A DNA stretch of 25,780 bases from JAOADN01 sp046155885. GTDB taxonomy: Bacteria; Pseudomonadota; Alphaproteobacteria; Rhodobacterales; Rhodobacteraceae. The stretch spans positions 1-25,780 of the forward strand of contig JBJXFU010000021.1 in assembly GCA_046155885.1 (NCBI GenBank), written 5' to 3'. The position numbers were made by a program, and so were the translations under genes. Numbering within the stretch: the first letter of the stretch is position 1; each line of letters begins with the position of its first letter. Below are positions 10,710 through 16,757 of the stretch, piece by piece. The notes under the pieces are model-generated. The model worked only from the letters and a program-made list of their open reading frames with translations. It was not told where the DNA came from and did not search any database.

Positions 10710-10740
10710 ACCGGCCCCGGGGCATGCCGCCGGGGCCGGT
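10710..10740 (-). terminator. Hairpin terminator after the peptidoglycan-binding protein gene
   Basis: An 11-bp perfect stem (ACCGGCCCCGG at 10710-10720 with its complement at 10730-10740) has a 9-nt loop. It lies about 40 bp past the stop codon of the minus-strand gene ending at 10782, and ahead of the tRNA promoter. A T-rich but not pure T stretch follows. Confidence 0.6.
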
Positions 10741-10781
10741 GAAGGGGCGGGAGAGGGTTTCGCGCGTGTCCCGCGCCGCCC

Positions 10782-12296
10782 TCAGTTCTGGAACAGCAGG
10801 AACGGCAGCTGCGCCAGCATCGGCAGCGCGCCGACCTGTGAGGACGAGATCGTGGCCCCGGTTCCGGCGCCCGTATCGGCCGCCGCCACCGTCGTCACCA
10901 CCGGCTCCGGCGCGGTTTCGGGCCGCGCCGGGGGCTCGGCCACGGCGGCCTCCTGCACCGGCGCGGCCGGCACCTTGAATGTCGGCAGCGCCCCCGAGGC
11001 GGGCTCGGCCTCGGGCAGCGCCGCCTGATCGGCTTTGCCGCCGACCGTGTAGGCCGCCTTGCGCACCAGTTCCAGCCGGTCGGTCTGCCCCGGCGCGAAG
11101 ACCGCCGTCGCGGCATTCCCGGCCGCGCCCAAGCCCATCTCGTACCAGCCCAGCGCCAGGTCCGGGCGCGGCGCGGCGCCGATTCCCTGCACCAGGTGAT
11201 GCCCGAGAAGCTCGCCATAAGCGCCCTCGCCCAGCGTCGCGAGGATCAGCGCCGAGCCCTGTGCCACGTCCATGTCGTCGGTCCGGTAGCCGACCGACAG
11301 GCAGATCTTCGCCGTCGCCGCCAGATCGGCCGGCGCCATTCCGGAGGACAGCACGAAGCTCTGCGTGGCCGAGATGACCTCTGCCGCCGGCTTCAGCGAC
11401 AGCGACTTGACGTTCTCGGACAGGACCGGCCCCAGCCCCGCGCATTGCTGGGCGATCTGGTCCGGCGTGATGCCCTGCACCTGCGAGGCGAGCTGTTCGC
11501 CCAGCGCGATCGCGTAGCTCCGCGTCAGGCAGAACTGCTCGGCCAGCGCCGCCTTCGGGTCGCTCATCGTCGCGACCGTGATGTAGCCGCCGTTCGCGGT
11601 GGTCTGCAGGCTGATGCGGTTGCATTCCGAGGCGAGCGAGACGGTGGCCTGCTTCTGGTTGCCGAAGAAGCTCGGCAGCTTGCCGCCCGCCTCCGGCACG
11701 GGCTCGACGGCGGCTTCGGTCGTCTCGGGCACAACGACCGTCTCCGGCTGTGCAGGCTGCACCGCCATGGTCGTGGCGGGGGCCGCGGACGCCGCGGCCG
11801 GCGGCTGCACGATCCCCAGCGATTCGTCGCGCCAGGCCACCAGGAGGCCCATCATGCCCATCGGGTTCTGAGCGGCCTGCTGCATCGTCAGCGGTCCGCC
11901 GGCAATCGCCCGGTGATAGGAGCCGACCAGATGCGTGCGTTCGTACTCGGTCAGCTGGCCGGTCGCCGGATAGCCGAGCAGCGCCTGGTACTGGCCGATC
12001 GCGGCGCGCGAACGCGGCCCGAGCGAGCCGTCGGCCGTGCCCACCGGAAAGCCGAAGTAGTTGAGCGAGGTCTGCACCTCGGCGTTCTGCGCCCGCGTCG
12101 CCGAACTGATCCCCGACGAGGAATAGGTCGTGCGCTGCCGCTTCTTGTTCTGGTCGTTCGCGATGGCGCTGCCGATGATGCCGCCGACGATCAGTCCGCC
12201 GATCAGGTCGCCGCCGTCGGCGCGGGCCGGCGCCGTGAAGGCCGGCATCGCCAGAGCCGCCGCCGCAAGACCCGTTGCAATCCGCTTCGAAATCAT
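10782..12296 (-). CDS. Exported peptidoglycan-binding domain protein
   Basis: This 504-residue exported protein starts with a signal peptide (MISKRIATGLAAAALAMPAF, cleavage near ARA, residue 26). A glycine-zipper-like segment (GGDLIGGLIVGGIIGSAIA, about 28-46) follows, then a peptidoglycan-binding type 1 motif (about 70-130; AEVQTSLNYFGFPVGTADGS, LGPRSRAAIGQYQALLGYP). Such motifs have three short helices with a G-x-x-D/A-G-x-x-G turn and bind the cell wall. The middle and C-terminal parts show Ala/Pro/Val-rich linkers and a conserved-looking core (SECNRISLQTTANGGYITVA) that I do not recognise. The start at 12296 is chosen over longer in-frame extensions because of the signal peptide and GGGGAAG just upstream. 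It is divergent from lipB. A periplasmic or cell-envelope role is likely; enzymatic activity is not evident. Confidence 0.85.
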   Translation of the reverse strand: MISKRIATGLAAAALAMPAFTAPARADGGDLIGGLIVGGIIGSAIANDQNKKRQRTTYSSSGISSATRAQNAEVQTSLNYFGFPVGTADGSLGPRSRAAIGQYQALLGYPATGQLTEYERTHLVGSYHRAIAGGPLTMQQAAQNPMGMMGLLVAWRDESLGIVQPPAAASAAPATTMAVQPAQPETVVVPETTEAAVEPVPEAGGKLPSFFGNQKQATVSLASECNRISLQTTANGGYITVATMSDPKAALAEQFCLTRSYAIALGEQLASQVQGITPDQIAQQCAGLGPVLSENVKSLSLKPAAEVISATQSFVLSSGMAPADLAATAKICLSVGYRTDDMDVAQGSALILATLGEGAYGELLGHHLVQGIGAAPRPDLALGWYEMGLGAAGNAATAVFAPGQTDRLELVRKAAYTVGGKADQAALPEAEPASGALPTFKVPAAPVQEAAVAEPPARPETAPEPVVTTVAAADTGAGTGATISSSQVGALPMLAQLPFLLFQN

Positions 12297-12317
12297 TCCA
12301 CTTCCCCTTCTCATGCG

Positions 12318-12362
12318 GACCGTCGCCGGACGTCGGCCGGAGAAGGCCGCTCGGCGACGGTC
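12318..12362. repeat. Inverted repeat in the divergent lipB upstream region
   Basis: GACCGTCGCCG (12318-12328) pairs perfectly with its complement at 12352-12362. The 23-nt loop contains a second GGCC/GGCC stem. It lies 22 bp upstream of the ATG at 12296, within the likely 5' leader of the exported protein, and 84 bp from the lipB start. It could be an operator or an RNA structure in the leader. Confidence 0.4.
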
Positions 12363-12445
12363 GGGATCTGGCGCGAATAGTGAACCTCGGGCCCGATTCA
12401 GGCAATGGCGGATTTCCATAGGGAAGGGGCCCGGGCGGGCGGCGC

Positions 12446-13099
12446 ATGGTCGAATGGATCGAATCCCGGGGGCCGGTGCCCTATGAGACGGCGCTTGCCG
12501 CGATGCAGCGCCGGGTGGCGGGCATCGCCGGGGGCACCGAGGGCGAGGCCGTGTGGCTGCTCGAGCACCCGCCCCTCTATACCGCCGGCACCTCGGCACG
12601 CCCCGAAGACCTGCTCGATTCCGGCCGCTTCCCGGTGATCCGCACCCGGCGCGGCGGCCAGTACACCTACCACGGACCGGGCCAGCGCATCGTCTACGTG
12701 ATGCTCGACGTGGGCCGCCGCGGCCGCGATGTCCGCCGCTTCGTCACCGCGGTCGAGGACTGGGCGATCGCCGCGCTCGCCGAATTCGGCGTCCGGGGCG
12801 AACGGCGGGCGGGCCGGGTGGGCGTCTGGGTGGCGCGGCCGGAAAAGCCCCCCCTGCCCGACGGCACCACGCGCGAGGACAAGATCGCCGCCATCGGCAT
12901 CCGCCTGACCCGCTGGGTCAGCTGGCACGGGCTTTCGATCAACGTCGAGCCCGACCTGAGCCACTACGGCGGCATCGTGCCCTGCGGCGTCGCCGGGCAC
13001 TGGGTGACGAGCCTTGTCGATCTCGGGCTGCCGGTGACGATGACGGACCTCGACCTGGCGCTGAAGGCGACGTTCGCCGGGGCGTTCGGGCGGCTCTGA
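12446..13099 (+). CDS. lipB: Octanoyltransferase (lipoate-protein ligase B)
   Basis: LipB transfers octanoate from acyl carrier protein to a lysine of lipoyl-dependent enzymes (pyruvate and 2-oxoglutarate dehydrogenases, glycine cleavage H protein), the first step of lipoate synthesis. At 217 residues it is of normal length. It carries the family signature RRGGQYTYHGPGQ (68-80), LLEHPPLYTAG near the N-terminus, the catalytic Lys146 in DKIAAIGIR and the acyl-accepting Cys180 in IVPCGVAGHWVTS. The ATG at 12446 lies downstream of a GGGAAGGGG stretch. It is divergent from the exported peptidoglycan-binding protein gene and is followed by a hairpin terminator, so it is probably monocistronic. Confidence 0.97.
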   Translation: MVEWIESRGPVPYETALAAMQRRVAGIAGGTEGEAVWLLEHPPLYTAGTSARPEDLLDSGRFPVIRTRRGGQYTYHGPGQRIVYVMLDVGRRGRDVRRFVTAVEDWAIAALAEFGVRGERRAGRVGVWVARPEKPPLPDGTTREDKIAAIGIRLTRWVSWHGLSINVEPDLSHYGGIVPCGVAGHWVTSLVDLGLPVTMTDLDLALKATFAGAFGRL

Positions 13100-13127
13100 G
13101 GCACGGCCGGTCAGGACGCGCCGGGGG

Positions 13128-13151
13128 GCAAGGTCCTTCGAGGGACCTTGC
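13128..13151 (+). terminator. Hairpin terminator after lipB
   Basis: A 9-bp perfect stem (GCAAGGTCC at 13128-13136, complement at 13143-13151) with loop TTCGAG lies 28 bp after the lipB stop. No T tract follows. A palindromic CGTTCGAACG lies a few bases further on. Confidence 0.6.
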
Positions 13152-13255
13152 GGAAGATCGTTCGAACGAACGTCCGCCGAAGCGGGAGGCGGATTGACAA
13201 GCCACCGCGTCCCCTGTCGGCTTCGCCTGCGCGAACCACCCGGACCTTGCACCCC

Positions 13256-13825
13256 ATGACCCCCGCCGCCCGCCGCGCCCTGCCCTTCCTCGCCGCCGCC
13301 CTGATCGTCGCGGGAACCGCGCTCTGGCTCTGGCTCGACGGGCGGGTGCCGATCTGCAAATGCGGCACCGTCAGGCTCTGGCACGGCGAAACCGTCTCGT
13401 CCGAGAACTCCCAGCACATCTCGGACTGGTACACGCCCAGTCACATCATCCACGGGCTTCTCTTCTACGTGGCACTCGCCTTCGCCCTGCCGCGCCTCGC
13501 TTTCGGCTGGCGGCTCGCGCTCGCCACCGCGGTCGAGGCGGCCTGGGAGATGGTCGAGAACTCCGACGCGATCATCGAACGCTACCGCGCGGTCACCATC
13601 TCGCTCGATTACTACGGCGACAGCGTCCTCAACTCGGTCAGTGACATCCTGGCCATGGGGATCGGCTTCTGGTTGGCGCGCAAGCTTCCGGTCTGGGCGT
13701 CGGTCGCGCTTGCGCTTGGGTTCGAGACGCTGACCACCTGGCTGATCCGCGACGGCCTCGCGCTCAACGTGCTGATGCTGGTCTGGCCGCTCGACGCGGT
13801 GCGGGCCTGGCAGGCCGGGGGCTGA
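13256..13825 (+). CDS. DUF2585 (UPF0314) family membrane protein
   Basis: This 189-residue integral membrane protein has about five hydrophobic segments. The first (RALPFLAAALIVAGTALWLW) is near the N-terminus. The diagnostic DUF2585 block follows (RLWHGETVSSENSQHISDWY then TPSHIIHGLLFY), along with EAAWEMVENSDAIIERYR and DYYGDSVLNSVSD. The family is almost confined to alphaproteobacteria and has no known function. The conserved Glu, His and Asp residues in the membrane-adjacent loops could form a polar or metal site, which is inference. An in-frame extension to 13148 overlaps the lipB terminator and gives an unrelated N-terminus, so ATG 13256 is preferred. No clear Shine-Dalgarno is seen. 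A hairpin terminator follows. Confidence 0.88.
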   Translation: MTPAARRALPFLAAALIVAGTALWLWLDGRVPICKCGTVRLWHGETVSSENSQHISDWYTPSHIIHGLLFYVALAFALPRLAFGWRLALATAVEAAWEMVENSDAIIERYRAVTISLDYYGDSVLNSVSDILAMGIGFWLARKLPVWASVALALGFETLTTWLIRDGLALNVLMLVWPLDAVRAWQAGG

Positions 13826-13840
13826 ACCGCCCGCCGCCGA

Positions 13841-13858
13841 AGTCGGGTTTTCCCGACT
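13841..13858 (+). terminator. Hairpin terminator after the DUF2585 gene
   Basis: A perfect 7-bp stem AGTCGGG/CCCGACT with a TTTT loop begins 16 bp after the stop codon. It is short and has no T tract after it. Confidence 0.5.
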
Positions 13859-13924
13859 GTCCGCCCGGAACGCCCGGTCCTAGCCTCAGAGCCCTATTCG
13901 ACGCACCAGTTTGAGGTCATTGCC

Positions 13925-14305
13925 ATGAAACGATTGATCGCCCTCGCGGCGCTCGCCACCCTTCCCACCGCCCTTCAGGCCGACGACAGCCTCGCCCGCA
14001 GGATCGGCGCGATCCCGGTCGCCTGGAAGAGCCTCGCCCCGGGCTCCGCAACCCTGTCGCTCGCGATCACCGGCGAAATCGGCCGGGCGCCGCACCACTG
14101 GCCCGCCTCGGGCCGGGTGCAGGGCGGATTGCGGCGGCTGGTCGTGGTCGACGGGACGCTGATGGAACTCGACGAACGGTTCCTGAAGGACCGCATCGGC
14201 GAGGGCACGCTGACCGTCGTCTACCCGGGGACCAACATCCCCCTCGGCCAGACCGCCGCGCCCGCCTATCCCCCGGCCTGGCTCGCCACGGCGCCGAACG
14301 GCTGA
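13925..14305 (+). CDS. Small secreted protein of unknown function
   Basis: This 126-residue protein has a signal peptide (MKRLIALAALATLPTALQA, cleavage near residue 19). I do not recognise the family. The mature part has about 107 residues, no cysteine and no repeats, and is rich in short beta-type hydrophobic stretches (ATLSLAITGEI, LRRLVVVDGTLMEL, GTLTVVYPG), suggesting a small periplasmic beta domain. A TGAGG Shine-Dalgarno lies upstream of the ATG. It stands alone between hairpins at 13841 and 14335 and is convergent with the molybdopterin oxidoreductase gene. Codon use resembles its neighbours. Confidence 0.7.
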   Translation: MKRLIALAALATLPTALQADDSLARRIGAIPVAWKSLAPGSATLSLAITGEIGRAPHHWPASGRVQGGLRRLVVVDGTLMELDERFLKDRIGEGTLTVVYPGTNIPLGQTAAPAYPPAWLATAPNG

Positions 14306-14334
14306 CCGATCCGGCCGCGTTGGCGCAATCCGGA

Positions 14335-14359
14335 TACGGCGGGATCAGATCCCGCCGTA
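14335..14359. terminator. Shared bidirectional hairpin overlapping a stop codon
   Basis: A 10-bp perfect stem (TACGGCGGGA at 14335-14344, complement at 14350-14359) with a 5-nt loop lies 30 bp past the plus-strand small-protein stop. One arm encodes the last residues (YGGI) of the convergent molybdopterin oxidoreductase, whose stop codon (14345-14347) is in the loop. Confidence 0.6.
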
Positions 14360-15127
14360 CCAGTCATAGAACCCCTCGTCCTCCCAGAACCCGCCCTCGC
14401 CGCCGCCGATGCCCTTCAGGCTGTCCACCGCCTCGACCGCCATCACGTACTTGGCCTGCTTGTAGCCGAGCTGACGCTCCACCCGCAGGCGAAGCGGCGC
14501 GCCGTGGCCTTCGGCGAGCGGCGCATCGTTCATCCCGTAGGCGAGGATCGTCTGCGGGTGGAAGGCGTCGATCAGGTCGATCGACTCGTAATAGGGCGTG
14601 CCGGCGAAATCGTCGGCGCAGCGGAAGACGATGAAGCGCGCCTCGGGTTTCAGCCCCGCCGGGGTGAGCAGCATTGCAAGCTGCACCCCGGTCCACTTGC
14701 CGATGGCGCTCCAGCCTTCGACGCAGTCGTGGCGGGTGATCTGGCTGCGCCCGGGCATCGCCTTCAGGTCGGACAGCGAATAGCGCGCGGGCGTCGTCAC
14801 CAGCCCCTTCACCTCGAGCCTCCAGTTGGCGAAGCCTTCGGCCAGGTGCTGGCGGTAGGCATCGGTGTCGGCCGTCGTATTGCCGTTCGTGCGGAACTCG
14901 GGCGACATCTCCGAGGGGTCGAATTCCCGCGCCATCGCGTTCGCGCCGATCAGCCGGTGAACGTTGTAGTTCAGCCATTCGCCCGATCGCAGCACCACCT
15001 CGCGGAAGGCGGGCGAAGCGCCGAGCCGGTCGCAGCTCAGAAGCGCGGCGGGCGCGGCGATGGACAGGCCGGTGACGAAGCGGCGGCGGGTCAGGAGCGC
15101 CGGCTTGCGTGTGACGAGGCGGGTCAT
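14345..15127 (-). CDS. Tat-exported molybdopterin-dependent oxidoreductase (sulfite oxidase fold)
   Basis: This 260-residue protein of the sulfite-oxidase/MsrP superfamily carries a single molybdopterin and is predicted to act in the periplasm. The N-terminus has a twin-arginine motif (RRRFVTG, 14-20) and a hydrophobic stretch ending LLSC at Cys32, which might be lipidated. The catalytic domain contains FANWRLEVKGLV, the molybdenum-ligand cysteine in HDCVEGWSAIGKWTGV (Cys135), CADDFAGTPYYESIDL and GAPLRLRVERQLGYKQAKY. Its ATG overlaps the stop codon of the upstream cytochrome b gene by 4 nt (ATGA), so the two are translationally coupled and probably form one complex. It is shorter than true sulfite oxidase and has no heme domain. 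The substrate is unknown; protein-methionine sulfoxide or another S- or N-oxide is possible. Confidence 0.9.
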   Translation of the reverse strand: MTRLVTRKPALLTRRRFVTGLSIAAPAALLSCDRLGASPAFREVVLRSGEWLNYNVHRLIGANAMAREFDPSEMSPEFRTNGNTTADTDAYRQHLAEGFANWRLEVKGLVTTPARYSLSDLKAMPGRSQITRHDCVEGWSAIGKWTGVQLAMLLTPAGLKPEARFIVFRCADDFAGTPYYESIDLIDAFHPQTILAYGMNDAPLAEGHGAPLRLRVERQLGYKQAKYVMAVEAVDSLKGIGGGEGGFWEDEGFYDWYGGI

Positions 15128-15954
15128 TCCGACTTCTCCTTCGGCAGGCGGAACCAGCCGGTGATCATCGAGCGGACCTCGTTGAGGGGCCCGGCCAGGA
15201 TCACCATCAGGATGTGGATCAGGAAGAACCCGACAAGACCCCATGCGGCGAGGAAATGGATCGACCTTGCCGACTGCCGCCCGCCGAAAATACCCACCAG
15301 CCAGGGCCAGGTGGCGGTCATGCCCGGCGACATGGTCAGGCCCGACAAGACCATCACAGGAATGAGCAGGACCAGCACCGACAGATAGGCCGCCTTCTGC
15401 AGGATGTTGTAGTTCAGCGCCGCAGCACCTTTCGGGAAGTTCAGCCGCGCATGCTGCCTGATGTCGTCCCAGACATGCGCCGGGCTCAGCTCGGCGGCCT
15501 TCGGCAGAAGATCGCGGCGCAGGTGGCCGTTGAACAGGCTCCAGACCCCGTAAAGCACGATTCCCGCCGCGAAGACCCAGGCGAAGGTCAGATGCCAGCG
15601 CCGGGCGAGCGCCAGCGAATAGTTCGACGGGATCGTCGCCCAGGACGGGAAGGCGCGGTTGCGGACCATCCCGTCGCCGTCGGTCCAGGTGCCCAGCAGG
15701 CCGGTCGTGCCGACCGACAGACCGCCGACGCGCAGATAGCCGCGCCCGTCCTGGGAGTCGATCTGCAGCCAGGAGTAATCCGGATTGGCGCCGTGTTGTC
15801 CCCAGTAAAGGCGGGGATGCGCGTTGAAGATCATCAGGCCGCTCATCAGCATGATGAGGATCGTGACCGCGTTGATCCAATGCCAGATCCGCGTCGAGAG
15901 GCGATGACGGTAAACGATGTCGCCGCCCTGCGGCGCGGTGCCGGAACTGTCCAT
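15124..15954 (-). CDS. Cytochrome b561-type membrane subunit (partner of the molybdopterin enzyme)
   Basis: This 276-residue membrane cytochrome b is predicted to pass electrons between the quinone pool and the periplasmic molybdopterin subunit encoded next. Transmembrane helices carry candidate heme ligands: RIWHWINAVTILIMLMSG near the N-terminus, RRWHLTFAWVFAAGIVLYG in the middle, and RSIHFLAAWGLVGFFLIHIL near the C-terminus. A large loop between helices 1 and 2 (about residues 45-115) faces the periplasm. The start at 15954 is preferred over an upstream in-frame ATG because GAGGGA lies eight bases before it. The protein differs from MsrQ, which is ferric-reductase-like, so the pair is not a standard MsrPQ system. 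Confidence 0.88.
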   Translation of the reverse strand: MDSSGTAPQGGDIVYRHRLSTRIWHWINAVTILIMLMSGLMIFNAHPRLYWGQHGANPDYSWLQIDSQDGRGYLRVGGLSVGTTGLLGTWTDGDGMVRNRAFPSWATIPSNYSLALARRWHLTFAWVFAAGIVLYGVWSLFNGHLRRDLLPKAAELSPAHVWDDIRQHARLNFPKGAAALNYNILQKAAYLSVLVLLIPVMVLSGLTMSPGMTATWPWLVGIFGGRQSARSIHFLAAWGLVGFFLIHILMVILAGPLNEVRSMITGWFRLPKEKSE

Positions 15955-16064
15955 AATCCAAATCCCTCGGTTCGTAGGCCGGTCCTTGCGCTGTTGTCCG
16001 GCGGTCTTGCGGCGTCGCGGGCCGCCCCGTCCGGGCACGGGAGCGGGGGGGACCACCGGTTCAT

Positions 16065-16082
16065 TCCGGCCCTGCGGCCGGA
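16065..16082 (-). terminator. Hairpin terminator after the HdeA-like gene
   Basis: A perfect 7-bp stem TCCGGCC/GGCCGGA with loop CTGC starts 8 bp past the stop codon of the minus-strand gene ending at 16091. It lies upstream of the cytochrome b gene, so the two are probably transcribed separately. Confidence 0.5.
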
Positions 16083-16090
16083 GACGGAGT

Positions 16091-16381
16091 TCACATGCTG
16101 CCGTGCATCGCGTCCATGACCATCATATCGTCATTGCCTTTGCACTTGGCTTCGACGGCCTTCATCAGGTCTTCGTCCTTCATGTCCATCATCGCCTTGT
16201 CGGCCATGGCGTCGGTCTTCGCCGCTTCCTTGAGAGCCATGGTCGCGCTCATCATCCCGTCCATGTCCATCGCGGCCATTTCCTTGCATGTCATCTTCGA
16301 CATATCGGCCTTCATCTCGTCGGCGAAGGCGGGCGCGGCAAAGGCGAGGGCGAGCGCGAGGGCGGAAAGAGTGGATTTCAT
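16091..16381 (-). CDS. Met-rich HdeA/HdeB-like periplasmic protein
   Basis: This 96-residue exported protein has a clear signal peptide (MKSTLSALALALAFAAPAFA, 20 residues). The 76-residue mature protein has just two cysteines, in MTCKEMAAM and EAKCKGNDD. Their spacing and context resemble HdeA/HdeB acid-stress chaperones, where a disulfide closes a four-helix bundle. It is extraordinarily rich in methionine: 19 of 76 mature residues. The start is supported by AAGGAAG just upstream. An in-frame extension to 16774 runs through the tandem repeat and is spurious. HdeA-like assignment is by pattern only. The Met richness would also fit a periplasmic copper- or oxidant-buffering protein, and it lies divergent from the cytochrome oxidase gene. 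Confidence 0.7.
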   Translation of the reverse strand: MKSTLSALALALAFAAPAFADEMKADMSKMTCKEMAAMDMDGMMSATMALKEAAKTDAMADKAMMDMKDEDLMKAVEAKCKGNDDMMVMDAMHGSM

Positions 16382-16480
16382 TCGTGGCTTCCTTGTTTCA
16401 AGCGGGACCTTCCCGCTCCTCTGGTTGAGCCACGCACGATAGGGCGAACCCGGTGACACAATTGTCGCGATGCCGCGAGC

Positions 16481-16560
16481 GCACGCGGATGTGTGCGGAT
16501 GTGTGCGGATGTGTGCGGATGTGTGCGGATGTGTGCGGATGTGTGCGGGAGTGTTCGGGC
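16481..16560. repeat. 10-bp tandem repeat (gtgtgcggat) upstream of ctaD
   Basis: Five exact copies of gtgtgcggat occupy 16491-16540, with degenerate units at 16481, 16541 and 16551. They sit in the 376-bp gap between the HdeA-like gene and ctaD. The 10-bp period is not a multiple of three, so the repeat is not coding. It matches about one helical turn. The rest of the gap (16561-16757) holds no convincing gene or strong promoter. Confidence 0.9.
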
Positions 16561-16757
16561 CGCAGCAACCGGGTCCGCCCGGGCAGGCCGCGAATGCGCA
16601 CGTGCCGCCGCCTGTGGCCGACACCGCGCCGCGACGATTTTTCCTGCTCGGCCCCCTCTTAGGCGATTGCCCGCGCTGACCGCCCGGTTTATTGCGGGTG
16701 CAAACGAGGCGGCATCCTTGCGCGGGCGCCGCCCCAACGAAAACGGGAGCACCGCCT

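Noticed and set aside
16491..16540. CRISPR array
   Set aside because: The repeats are 10 bp, directly adjacent, with no spacers and no cas genes.
16692..16757. N-terminal extension of ctaD from TTG at 16692
   Set aside because: The extension is unlike other subunit I proteins, whereas ATG 16758 has a Shine-Dalgarno and the usual His-rich start.
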